A DNA stretch of 28,668 nucleotides, taken from positions 1-28,668 of IMG/VR virus record IMGVR_UViG_3300036861_000151, one strand, 5' to 3'. The DNA comes from a virus. The translations under genes and the position numbers were made by a program. The notes under the pieces were generated by a model. It was not told the DNA's origin, did no database searches, and worked only from the letters and a program-made list of their open reading frames with translations. Shown here piece by piece: positions 20,865-27,420 of the stretch (its first letter is position 1; the number at the start of each line of letters is the position of its first letter).

Positions 20865-21236
20865 ATGACTGACATGTTCGACGGGCCGGCAGAGCAGGCC
20901 CGCATCACCGACTACGAGGACGATCTGCTCCTCGTCAAGCCGCTGGAGATCGAGAAGGACATCCGCACCGCGTTCGGGGACGCCGACGCGACCGTCTCCG
21001 ACGTCACTGTCCTGGACGGCGACCACGCCGGCCGGGAGCACCGGGGGATGCTGATCTTCCAGAAGGCGCTCCAAGGGCAGCTGAGTGATCGGGTCGGCAC
21101 AGGCCGGATGCTGCTCGGACGGCTCGGGAAGGGGACCGCCAAGGCTGGCCAGTCGCCCCCCTGGCTGTTCTTCGACCCGACCGAGGAGGACCGGGAGACC
21201 GCCCGCGCCTGGATCCGCCAGCACCCACCGTTCTAG
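20865..21236 (+). CDS. Conserved actinophage protein, possibly ssDNA-associated
   Basis: 123 residues. The pattern YEDDLLLVKPLEIEKDIRTAFG, ATVSDVTVLDGDHAG, RGMLIFQKALQGQL, RMLLGRLGKGTAKAGQSPPW, FFDPTEEDRETARAWI is common beside the RecB-like nuclease gene of actinophages. The strand-rich core is compatible with an OB-like fold, and a role in handling single-stranded DNA would fit the location, but this is inference. The start at ATG 20865 has only a weak upstream purine stretch. A strong hairpin follows it. Confidence 0.78.
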   Translation: MTDMFDGPAEQARITDYEDDLLLVKPLEIEKDIRTAFGDADATVSDVTVLDGDHAGREHRGMLIFQKALQGQLSDRVGTGRMLLGRLGKGTAKAGQSPPWLFFDPTEEDRETARAWIRQHPPF

Positions 21237-21246
21237 GCGAACCAAA

Positions 21247-21278
21247 GGGCTGGCCTCCAACCGGTTGGAGGCCAGCCC
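21247..21278 (+). terminator. 32-bp perfect palindrome, terminator-like
   Basis: Both halves (16 bp each, centre AACC/GGTT) are exact complements, containing GGGCTGGCCTCC and its reverse. It lies 10 bp after the 20865 gene. No T-run follows, so it may be an intrinsic terminator of the GC-rich type, an RNA-stabilising hairpin, or a protein site. Confidence 0.6.
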
Positions 21279-21309
21279 TCTCACCCGCACCAGAAAGAAG
21301 GTATAGCAC

Positions 21310-21501
21310 ATGGCCACCAAGACCATCGCCACCGACCTCAAGCTGACCGACAGCGAGGCGTGGTACCTCGTTCTCCTGCTCAACGAGGAGACCCACGACC
21401 GGTGGCGCGAGGACATCGACCCGGTGACGCTGTCGATCCTGGGCAAGCTCGGCGTGTCGACATCGGAGAACGACTACCCCTCCGATCCCGGCCCCGCCTG
21501 A
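21310..21501 (+). CDS. Small acidic protein of unknown function
   Basis: 63 residues from ATG 21310, with AGAAGG about 9 nt upstream. Mostly helical and acidic (TDLKLTDSEAWYLVLLL, EETHDRWREDIDPVTLSILG) and ends in a Pro-rich tail. No family is recognised. It is isolated between two strong hairpins, which suggests expression set apart from the genes on either side. Confidence 0.65.
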   Translation: MATKTIATDLKLTDSEAWYLVLLLNEETHDRWREDIDPVTLSILGKLGVSTSENDYPSDPGPA

Positions 21502-21511
21502 TCATCTCAAC

Positions 21512-21550
21512 GATGCTGGCCGGCAGCAGGATGGGCTGCCGGCCAGCATC
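21512..21550 (+). terminator. Strong hairpin, 16-bp perfect stem
   Basis: GATGCTGGCCGGCAGC (21512-21527) pairs fully with GCTGCCGGCCAGCATC (21535-21550) around a 7-nt loop, 10 bp after the small gene at 21310. It resembles the hairpin at 21247 in placement and in the following TCTC..CCGCAC sequence. Confidence 0.65.
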
Positions 21551-21560
21551 TCTCCCGCAC

Positions 21561-21584
21561 ACGCACAAGCATACGCACAAGCAC
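21561..21584 (+). repeat. Tandem 12-bp repeat
   Basis: ACGCACAAGCAT at 21561-21572 is followed by ACGCACAAGCAC at 21573-21584 (11 of 12 identical), with partial units on both sides, in the leader of the primase-helicase gene. Possible iteron or regulatory site; the number of units is small. Confidence 0.5.
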
Positions 21585-21628
21585 ACGCGCGCAGCTCCAC
21601 CGCCATCCGGTCCTCGACAGGAGCCGCC

Positions 21629-24124
21629 GTGCCAACTATCCCACAAGGCCCCTACGCAAGGGCAGCCCACGACTATCGGAGGATCGGGTGGCCGAACCCG
21701 ATCCCGGTCAGGGGCAAAGATCAGCCACCCAAGGGTTACACCGGCAAGCAGGGCATCGACGTCGATGTCGAGGACATCACGAGATGGTCCCAAGGCCCCG
21801 AGGGCCGCGACAACATCAGCCTGCGGCTCCACGACGGCATCATCGCGATCGACGTCGACGCCCACGACGGCAAGGAAGGCGCCGACACCATCGCCAAGGC
21901 GCAAGCCGACCTCGGCGAGCTCCCTCCAACCTGGTCGTCAACCTCCCGCGGCAAGACCCAACCATCCCGGATCCTGCTGTACCGCGTCCCGCTCGGCCTG
22001 GACTGGTCCCATGCCGAAGCCAACCTCATCGACCGGTACGGCCGCCACGTCGACATCCTCCACCGCGGCCACCGCTACGCCATGGTCTCCCCCAGCCAGC
22101 ATCCCGTCACCGGCGCGGTCTATCTCTGGCACGACCCCGAGGGGGAGCCGAGCGCGCGCGCGCCCGCGCCCACCCAGCTCACCGAACTCCCCCCCGCGTG
22201 GATCAAGGTTCTCATCGAACCCCCACCAACTCACGATCCCGATCCCGGGCCCCGCTCGGCGCAGGAACGGGAAGGCCGCCCCGGCGACGACCTCAACCAG
22301 CGGGGCACCTGGGCGGAGATCCTCGAGCCGCTCGGCTGGACCTGGTGTTTCAAAAGCAGCGGCCTCGATTACTGGCGCCAGCCAGACCATGCCGGCCGTG
22401 GGCACTCCGCCACCACCGGTATCCGCCCCAGCGGGCTCGACCTGCTCGTCAACTTCTCCACCAGCGTCCCCCTGAAGACCAGCAAGGCGATGACCCGGTT
22501 CTCCGTCTACGCCGAGCTCCACCACGGCGGCGACCGGTCGGCTGCCGCCAAAGCACTCGCCGACCGCGGCTACGGCCGCGACCGGAACCAGGCCAACACC
22601 ATCGACGGCGAGCTCGGCGTCATCGACCTGCTGGAAATCATGGGCGAATACCAGCACCTCGACGATCCATGGGTCGTCTGGTTCGTGCTCGCGGTCGCAG
22701 TCTCAGCATTCCTGGACGGCGACCCGCTCTGGGGCATGCCAATCGGGCCCAGCTCAGGTGGGAAAACCGAGGCGATCCGGCTGCTGGACGATCTCGCCGA
22801 GCACCTCGGTGAACTCACAAACGCCGGCCTCCTCAGCTGGACGAAAGGCAAAGACCCCCGGCCATGCGGAGCGCTCCACCGGATTGGCGAGCAGGGCCTC
22901 ATCACCATCTCCGACTTTTCCACGGTCCTGGCCACCAGCGACCGCGGCGGCCGCGACCAGCTGTTCTCCAACCTTCGCCTCGTCTACGACGGAGAGCTAC
23001 CCCGCAACATTGCTGGGCCTTATCCGCTCATCTGGAAAGGCAAGGCCACGCTGCTGGCCGGCTGCACCCCAGCGATTGACCGGTTCTCCAGCTACACCGA
23101 TCAGCTTGGCCCCCGCTGGCTGTTCTTCCGGCTCGCCGAGCAGGACTCCAAGGCCGCACGGCTGCGCGCTGCGCGCGCGCAGCAAGCTGCCGTTGGGATT
23201 GATCAGTACCGTGCCAAGGCGCAGGCCATGGCCGCCGCGATTGTCCGAGGAGCCGTCAAGCAGGCCGGCACGGTCGAGGTCCCCCAGGCCATTCAGAAGC
23301 GGCTCGTCGATGTCGCCTATGTCGCCTGCCTAGGCCGTGCCAGCGTCCCCCGCCATGGCTACGGCCGCCGCGAGATCGACGGGCTCCCCAACATCGAATC
23401 GCCACCCCGCCTGACGCTCCAACTCACCAAACTGGCACGAGGGCTACTTACCCTCGGTCTGGATGAACCCAAGACGCTATGGCTCTGCGAGCATGCCGCC
23501 CTCTCATCCATGCCAAGCATCCGACTCCGCGTTCTCCAGGTGCTCGCCGACGGGGAGGAACTGAGCGTCAGCGAGGCGGCACGCCGCGCCCGCGGAGATC
23601 GCAAACCCATCCGGTTCGCTCTCGAGGAACTCCAGACGATCGGTGTCGCCGGCTGCGACCAGGAGGAGGGGGAAAACGAGTTTCCGGACAAGAGGAACTG
23701 GCGACTCGATGGTCCCGATTCGGCACTCGTCGCTGACGTTATCGCAGGTCACCCTTGGGACGAAAAGTGGGAACAATACACACCAACACACAAAGATAGG
23801 GGTTCAGAACAGACAGAAGATATAAATAAGACTGAGGACGGCTCTGGCTTCAAAGACCATCCCCACACTTCGTCCCAGGCCCCAGAGCCGACAAACCCGA
23901 CTCAGGAGGACGTTGGACCGTCGCCCCCGGTAGGGGGTCAGATCTTCCCCACCACCACCGAATGGGACGCCGCCGGCCGCCCAGGACTCAGCACCGGCCC
24001 ACCCGCCTACCAGTGCGACCGCTGCGGCACCCAGCGGACCGCACTCGTCAACATGGCCGGCCTGCCACATCCCGGCTGTCCCGCCGGCCCCAACGCCCAC
24101 TTCCAACCCGCGAGCGCACCATGA
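21629..24124 (+). CDS. Primase-polymerase/helicase replication protein
   Basis: 831-residue multi-domain replication protein, started by GTG 21629 after ACAGGAG. Residues 1-165 are a prim-pol (AEP) domain: NISLRLHDGIIAIDVDAHDG holds the DxD pair Asp75/Asp77, and VDILHRGHRYAMVSPS supplies the later Asp142 and His. Residues about 335-540 are a AAA-type ATPase with Walker A GPSSGGKT (373-380), LITISDFSTV as Walker B region and KGKATLLAGCTPAID as sensor. A winged-helix-like part (LSVSEAARRARGDRKPIRFALEEL) follows near residue 650. A low-complexity, AT-rich linker (bases about 23760-23870) leads to a C-terminal zinc motif (CDRCGTQ ... HPGC). No separate polymerase is encoded, so it likely primes and unwinds for the host replisome. 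Confidence 0.9.
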   Translation: MPTIPQGPYARAAHDYRRIGWPNPIPVRGKDQPPKGYTGKQGIDVDVEDITRWSQGPEGRDNISLRLHDGIIAIDVDAHDGKEGADTIAKAQADLGELPPTWSSTSRGKTQPSRILLYRVPLGLDWSHAEANLIDRYGRHVDILHRGHRYAMVSPSQHPVTGAVYLWHDPEGEPSARAPAPTQLTELPPAWIKVLIEPPPTHDPDPGPRSAQEREGRPGDDLNQRGTWAEILEPLGWTWCFKSSGLDYWRQPDHAGRGHSATTGIRPSGLDLLVNFSTSVPLKTSKAMTRFSVYAELHHGGDRSAAAKALADRGYGRDRNQANTIDGELGVIDLLEIMGEYQHLDDPWVVWFVLAVAVSAFLDGDPLWGMPIGPSSGGKTEAIRLLDDLAEHLGELTNAGLLSWTKGKDPRPCGALHRIGEQGLITISDFSTVLATSDRGGRDQLFSNLRLVYDGELPRNIAGPYPLIWKGKATLLAGCTPAIDRFSSYTDQLGPRWLFFRLAEQDSKAARLRAARAQQAAVGIDQYRAKAQAMAAAIVRGAVKQAGTVEVPQAIQKRLVDVAYVACLGRASVPRHGYGRREIDGLPNIESPPRLTLQLTKLARGLLTLGLDEPKTLWLCEHAALSSMPSIRLRVLQVLADGEELSVSEAARRARGDRKPIRFALEELQTIGVAGCDQEEGENEFPDKRNWRLDGPDSALVADVIAGHPWDEKWEQYTPTHKDRGSEQTEDINKTEDGSGFKDHPHTSSQAPEPTNPTQEDVGPSPPVGGQIFPTTTEWDAAGRPGLSTGPPAYQCDRCGTQRTALVNMAGLPHPGCPAGPNAHFQPASAP

Positions 24125-24273
24125 CGCACCTCGTGTGCCAGACCTGCGGCTACGAAAACTGGAGCTGGTCCGCCCAGAAGCCCGACCCCATCGCGGCCGA
24201 CTTCCGCGCCGCACACGAGAGCCGCGGCCACCAAGTACTCAACAAGCCCATCCGTTCGAGGAAGACCTCGTGA
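24121..24273 (+). CDS. 50-residue zinc-motif protein
   Basis: ATG 24121 overlaps the end of the primase gene (ATGA) and its own TGA overlaps the next GTG. The protein begins THLVCQTCGYENWSW, with a Cys-x2-Cys knuckle, and has two histidines further on (AHESRGHQ), so a single small zinc site is likely. The end is basic (NKPIRSRKTS). Function unknown; perhaps an accessory nucleic-acid binder. Confidence 0.6.
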   Translation: MTHLVCQTCGYENWSWSAQKPDPIAADFRAAHESRGHQVLNKPIRSRKTS

Positions 24274-24854
24274 CCCGCCGCGGCGAGGTCGAGGTCAGAC
24301 ACGGCTACTCGATCGAACACATTGACAGGTTGACCCGCGTCGCGACCAAACGTGCGTTCGGCGCCGGGCTTGATCCTGACGAGCGGTACGCCGCCGCTTT
24401 CCATGGCATTGTGGTGGCCCTCTGCGAGTCCAGCACCCCACCATCATCGCGAGTGCTCATTCGTGCCGGCGGCCGCGCCATCCTCCAAGCCGAAGAAGCC
24501 GAGCAGGGCTACCTTGGCTATAACCAGAGGGACGTGTGGGCCGGCAGCATGGCCTCCGGCCGGTTCGCCAAGTACTGGACTCCTGGCACCGGCCCACGCC
24601 CCGAGGATTGCGTCGACCCGATCGCCATGCGGCAGATCCTTCCACGCCTCACCGAGACGGAACGCCAAGCGCTCATGCTGCTGGCCCTGCTGGAGTCCTA
24701 CGACGACGCAGCCGCCGCAGCCGGGGTCAGCTACCGCACCTTCCACGCTCGGATCGCCCGCGCCCGTGCCTCGTACTTCCGGTGGTGGCATGAGCATGAG
24801 CAGCCAACCGGGCTGTGGAAGACAGACCAGCGGATCGCCAGGCGGCCAGCATGA
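24270..24854 (+). CDS. Sigma factor-like HTH protein
   Basis: 194 residues from GTG 24270, coupled by GTGA overlap; a start at 24135 reads the previous gene in another frame. The first part (YSIEHIDRLTRVATKRAFGA, PDERYAAAFHGIVVAL, LIRAGGRAILQAEE) resembles the helical region 2 of sigma-like phage proteins. The C-terminal part (LPRLTETERQALMLLALLES, DDAAAAAGVSYRTFHARIARAR) is a sigma-70 region 4-type helix-turn-helix. This is known in actinophages and may switch on late genes or regulate replication genes. Direct promoter recognition is inference. Confidence 0.8.
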   Translation: MTRRGEVEVRHGYSIEHIDRLTRVATKRAFGAGLDPDERYAAAFHGIVVALCESSTPPSSRVLIRAGGRAILQAEEAEQGYLGYNQRDVWAGSMASGRFAKYWTPGTGPRPEDCVDPIAMRQILPRLTETERQALMLLALLESYDDAAAAAGVSYRTFHARIARARASYFRWWHEHEQPTGLWKTDQRIARRPA

Positions 24855-25105
24855 GCAAGGGGTGGGAGAGCGGCAGCACCCGCGCATGGCGCAGGACCAG
24901 ACGTGCCGTCCTCGAACGGGACCGGTACCGCTGCCAGCTCCAGCTCCCCGGCTGCACCACCCGCGCCACCACCGCACACCATGTTAAAGGCAAGGCGATG
25001 GGTGACGACCCCGCCCACCTGGTGGCCGCATGCTCCAGCTGCAACCTCAAGATCGGCGACCCGACCCGACATGACCCCGACCCGAGGCCATGGCACGGGT
25101 GGTGA
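24851..25105 (+). CDS. HNH endonuclease (packaging-associated type)
   Basis: 84 residues from ATG 24851 (ATGA overlap). It has the compact phage HNH layout: RRTRRAVLERDRYRCQLQ, GCTTRATTAHHVKG with the HH pair, and LVAACSSCNLKIGD closing with CSSCN. Such short HNH proteins typically sit beside terminase genes and help terminase cutting at cos sites. Here it is at the end of the replication operon, and the terminase genes lie beyond an inverted block. A role with the terminase is likely but inferred. Confidence 0.88.
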   Translation: MSKGWESGSTRAWRRTRRAVLERDRYRCQLQLPGCTTRATTAHHVKGKAMGDDPAHLVAACSSCNLKIGDPTRHDPDPRPWHGW

Positions 25106-25205
25106 TTCAAAATTGAATCAGCGAATCGGACAAGCCGCCGAAAAGTTACCTCAGCTTCCGGAGGGGCGGACAGGGCGCGGAGGCTGTTTCTCCCTCCCCG
25201 CGTTT

Positions 25206-25218
25206 CCGCAGGTCAGAG
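25206..25218 (+). repeat. 13-bp direct repeat, copy 1
   Basis: CCGCAGGTCAGAG, identical to 25248-25260. The copies are 42 bp apart, four helical turns, so proteins bound to them would be on the same face of the DNA. Confidence 0.65.
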
Positions 25219-25247
25219 GCCCGTACGAATGTTCGACCGCAGCAAAA

Positions 25248-25260
25248 CCGCAGGTCAGAG
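25248..25260 (+). repeat. 13-bp direct repeat, copy 2
   Basis: Identical to 25206-25218. It lies 58 bp left of the parS-like palindrome. Confidence 0.65.
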
Positions 25261-25317
25261 CGCTTCGACCATATGACCGAGTTTGCAATCCGGAGCCGGC
25301 ATGCCGTCTGAGCTGCG

Positions 25318-25331
25318 GTTTCACGTGAAAC
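25318..25331. promoter_or_regulatory. parS-type palindrome GTTTCACGTGAAAC
   Basis: A perfect 14-bp palindrome identical to the parS core bound by chromosomal ParB in Streptomyces and matching 15 of 16 bases of the wider bacterial consensus (with flanking G and A). No ParA or ParB is encoded in the circle, so if it works as parS it must use the host's ParB. It ends one base before the -35 element of the next promoter, so it could also serve as an operator. Confidence 0.7.
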
Positions 25332-25332
25332 A

Positions 25333-25362
25333 TTGGACAAATGGGACTAGGTGTGTTACACT
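25333..25362 (+). promoter_or_regulatory. Promoter for the zinc-finger gene
   Basis: TTGGAC (25333-25338) and TACACT (25357-25362) are 18 bp apart, and AT-rich sequence follows. Transcription would start near 25369, just before the start of the zinc-finger gene. The parS-like palindrome abuts the -35. Confidence 0.6.
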
Positions 25363-25391
25363 TAATTAATATCAGCACCGTGGCGAAAGAA

Positions 25392-25937
25392 ATGGGAATG
25401 GCCGTCATGCACTTGGACACCGACGGGCTCGACGACATCATCGCCGCCATCGCCGACCTTGCCGACAACCCCGTTACGGATAGCTCACATCGGCACCCCC
25501 CGACCAGGGCTCCTCGGCGGACCGTCCCGGCCGTCCCCTGCTTCGCCTGCCAGAAGCCGATCACCGGCGAGCTGTGGGTGCAGCCCGAACACAAGGTCAA
25601 CAAGCACGAGTGGGAGCCGACCTACTTCTGCAAGACGTGCGCGCACATCCCCGTCCCGTCGAAGCATGGTGGTACCCGCACCATCGCCGGCGGCGGGCCT
25701 GGTGTGCGGTGTGAGTGGTGCGGTCGTGTCTTCCACGCTCGGGCGCACTGGCGGGTCTACTGCACCCCGGAGTGCCGTCAGGCGGTCGCCTCCCGCAGCT
25801 ACTACGAGACACACCGGCAGGTCGCCCTGACCTCCCATACCTGCGAGGTGTGCGACCGATCGTTCACGCCGTCCAGGTCGGATGCCAAGACCTGTTCCAG
25901 TGCCTGCCGTCAGAAGGCCTACAGATCACGCCGGTAG
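25392..25937 (+). CDS. Protein with three Cys4 zinc modules
   Basis: 181 residues from ATG 25392, which suits the promoter; ATG 25398 is a close alternative, and starts before 25369 would precede the transcript. The N-terminal 30 residues are an acidic helix (LDTDGLDDIIAAIADLAD). Three four-cysteine modules follow: Cys50/53/80/83; Cys107/110/124/128; and Cys151/154/168/172. The last two share the form C-x2-C-(R)-x-F...C-x3-C-R-Q and are clearly related by duplication. This form is common in small actinobacterial and phage proteins of unknown role, thought to bind nucleic acid. It is a monocistronic unit whose end overlaps the portal gene end by 12 bp, tail to tail. Confidence 0.75.
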   Translation: MGMAVMHLDTDGLDDIIAAIADLADNPVTDSSHRHPPTRAPRRTVPAVPCFACQKPITGELWVQPEHKVNKHEWEPTYFCKTCAHIPVPSKHGGTRTIAGGGPGVRCEWCGRVFHARAHWRVYCTPECRQAVASRSYYETHRQVALTSHTCEVCDRSFTPSRSDAKTCSSACRQKAYRSRR

Positions 25938-27161
25938 AGGCGCGGTCTCCGCGGGGTCGCCGGGCACCGGTGTCGGGGACATGCGCATGGCGGGTAGGCC
26001 GACGGTGGCGGCCGCGTCGTCGGGGTCGACGCCGGCGCCGACCAGGGCCGCGAACGCCGTCGCCCTGGAGTCCCGTTCGGCGTTGTCGCCTTCGCGGTCG
26101 GGTGGTTCCGGGTCGCCGTGGTCCAGCTCGAGGCCCTGGGTGGTGGCGCCGAACAGGGGCAGCAGCCGGCTATTCGCTGCTTCCTTGATACGGCACAGCC
26201 GCGGCCGGACCAGCCACTTCCCGAACGAGGTGGCGCCCGCCTCCGCGTTCGCTTTGTTGATCTCGTCCGAAATGCCGAGCACGTGGCCGTGGATGCCGAA
26301 CGCCTCGCGGATGATCTCGCGGGAGACCTTGCGAAGCTCGGCGAACTGCATGTCCCGCTGGCTGATCGTGCGGTCTTTCCACGTGGCTTTCTCGAGGATG
26401 GCGACCCGATGGGCAGCCGACACGCCCTGGTGCTGCTCACGCCACCGGTCGGTCATCTCGTTGAACTCGTCGTCGGACAGCCGCTCTGGCACTTCGATGA
26501 TGCCGCCGGGTTCCGCGGAGTTGATGAAGAAGTTTCGGTTCCATTGGGCGCTGTAGCGGGCGGCGTCGAGGTCGACGAGGATCGCCTGGACCGGCCCGAG
26601 TCCCCTGTAGGGGTCCAGGGGGTTGGGGTACTTGATCTGCACGACCTCGCCCACCTGCAGGGGGATCTGCTCACCGTCCGGGCCGGTGTAGATGTACCCG
26701 CTGATGAACCGGGTCGGGTGGGGGACCGGGGCCATCCTGTCCGGCCGGACCGTCCACAGCTCCAGCGGCAGGGCCGGGAACCTCGGGTCGGTGGCGATCA
26801 CCCACCACCCTTCCCCGGTCAAATCGAGATGCTGCTGGGTCGCTTCGACGAACGACTGGCGGGTCTCCCACGGGTTCGGCCGGTTCCACAGGTCAAGCGC
26901 GGCATGTCGGGTGACCTGGGTGCGGGTCTCTTCGCCTTCGTAGCGGACCCGCCCGTCCATGGTCTTGCGGTACAGGCTCCAGTCGACCTGTGACGTGCTC
27001 TCGCTGATGCGGTGCACGATTGAGAACAGGGTGCCGACCGACCCGTACGCCTGGAGCTGGGTGGTGGCGGTGTCGGTGCGGAACAGCGGCATGCGCGGCA
27101 CGCTCCGCGGGGCGAGGGGAACGGGGCTCTGGTTGCGGAGGAGCCGCAGGGTGGACTTCAT
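25926..27161 (-). CDS. Portal protein (HK97-type)
   Basis: 411 residues forming the dodecameric DNA channel at one head vertex. ATG 27161 overlaps the previous TGA (ATGA), with AGGTGA upstream. The sequence shows the usual actinophage portal order: VGTLFSIVHRISESTSQVDW, ALDLWNRPNPWETRQSFVEA, LDLTGEGWWVI, LELWTVRPDRM, VVQIKYPNPLDPYRGLGPVQ, NRNFFINSAEPGGIIEVPERL, FAELRKVSREIIREAFGIHG, VLGISDEINKANAEAGATSFG, RPRLCRIKEAANSRLLPLFG. The C-terminus is acidic and Pro-rich. It is transcribed with the terminase genes, away from protease and capsid, which is unusual. Confidence 0.95.
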   Translation of the reverse strand: MKSTLRLLRNQSPVPLAPRSVPRMPLFRTDTATTQLQAYGSVGTLFSIVHRISESTSQVDWSLYRKTMDGRVRYEGEETRTQVTRHAALDLWNRPNPWETRQSFVEATQQHLDLTGEGWWVIATDPRFPALPLELWTVRPDRMAPVPHPTRFISGYIYTGPDGEQIPLQVGEVVQIKYPNPLDPYRGLGPVQAILVDLDAARYSAQWNRNFFINSAEPGGIIEVPERLSDDEFNEMTDRWREQHQGVSAAHRVAILEKATWKDRTISQRDMQFAELRKVSREIIREAFGIHGHVLGISDEINKANAEAGATSFGKWLVRPRLCRIKEAANSRLLPLFGATTQGLELDHGDPEPPDREGDNAERDSRATAFAALVGAGVDPDDAAATVGLPAMRMSPTPVPGDPAETAPLPA

Positions 27162-27406
27162 CGCTCACCTGCCCGCAGCTCGAGGACCAGCAGCGCAACG
27201 CCGGCGACGACCAGGCCGAGGGGGATGGCCACCATGGCGGCGGCCGCGGTGAAGCACCCTCCGGCGAGGATCGTCAGACCATGCTCGGCCGCGATGGTCA
27301 GCAGCCAGCCACGCCGCCTGGCGGCGCCGGCGGTGCGCGAGCGCTGTTCGCGTCGGGCCTGCCGTGCTGCCTTCCAGCCGACCCCGATCAACTCCATCGT
27401 GCTCAT
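27158..27406 (-). CDS. Small membrane protein between terminase and portal
   Basis: 82 residues. ATG 27406 is chosen because GGGAG lies 6 nt upstream; the in-frame ATG 27412 is too close to it. After a basic helical N-terminus (GWKAARQARREQRSRTAGAA) come hydrophobic stretches at about 44-58 and 59-77 (AAAMVAIPLGLVVAGVALLV), giving one long or two short membrane spans. Its end overlaps the portal start. Small membrane proteins at this spot are seen in some actinophages and have no established role. A holin-like function is possible, but the position in the packaging operon argues against it. Confidence 0.68.
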   Translation of the reverse strand: MSTMELIGVGWKAARQARREQRSRTAGAARRRGWLLTIAAEHGLTILAGGCFTAAAAMVAIPLGLVVAGVALLVLELRAGER

Positions 27407-27420
27407 GGGCATCTCCCTCG

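Larger units (their letters stand above)
25106..25391. other. Noncoding region with repeats, parS-type site and promoter
   Basis: 286 bp without a convincing gene, less GC-rich than its surroundings. It starts with a small inverted repeat (ATTCAAAATTGAAT, about 25105-25118), then a 13-bp direct repeat (25206, 25248), the parS-like palindrome (25318-25331) and the promoter for the zinc-finger gene. The neighbouring HNH gene makes a packaging site (cos/pac) possible here too; no sequence identifies it. Confidence 0.55.
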
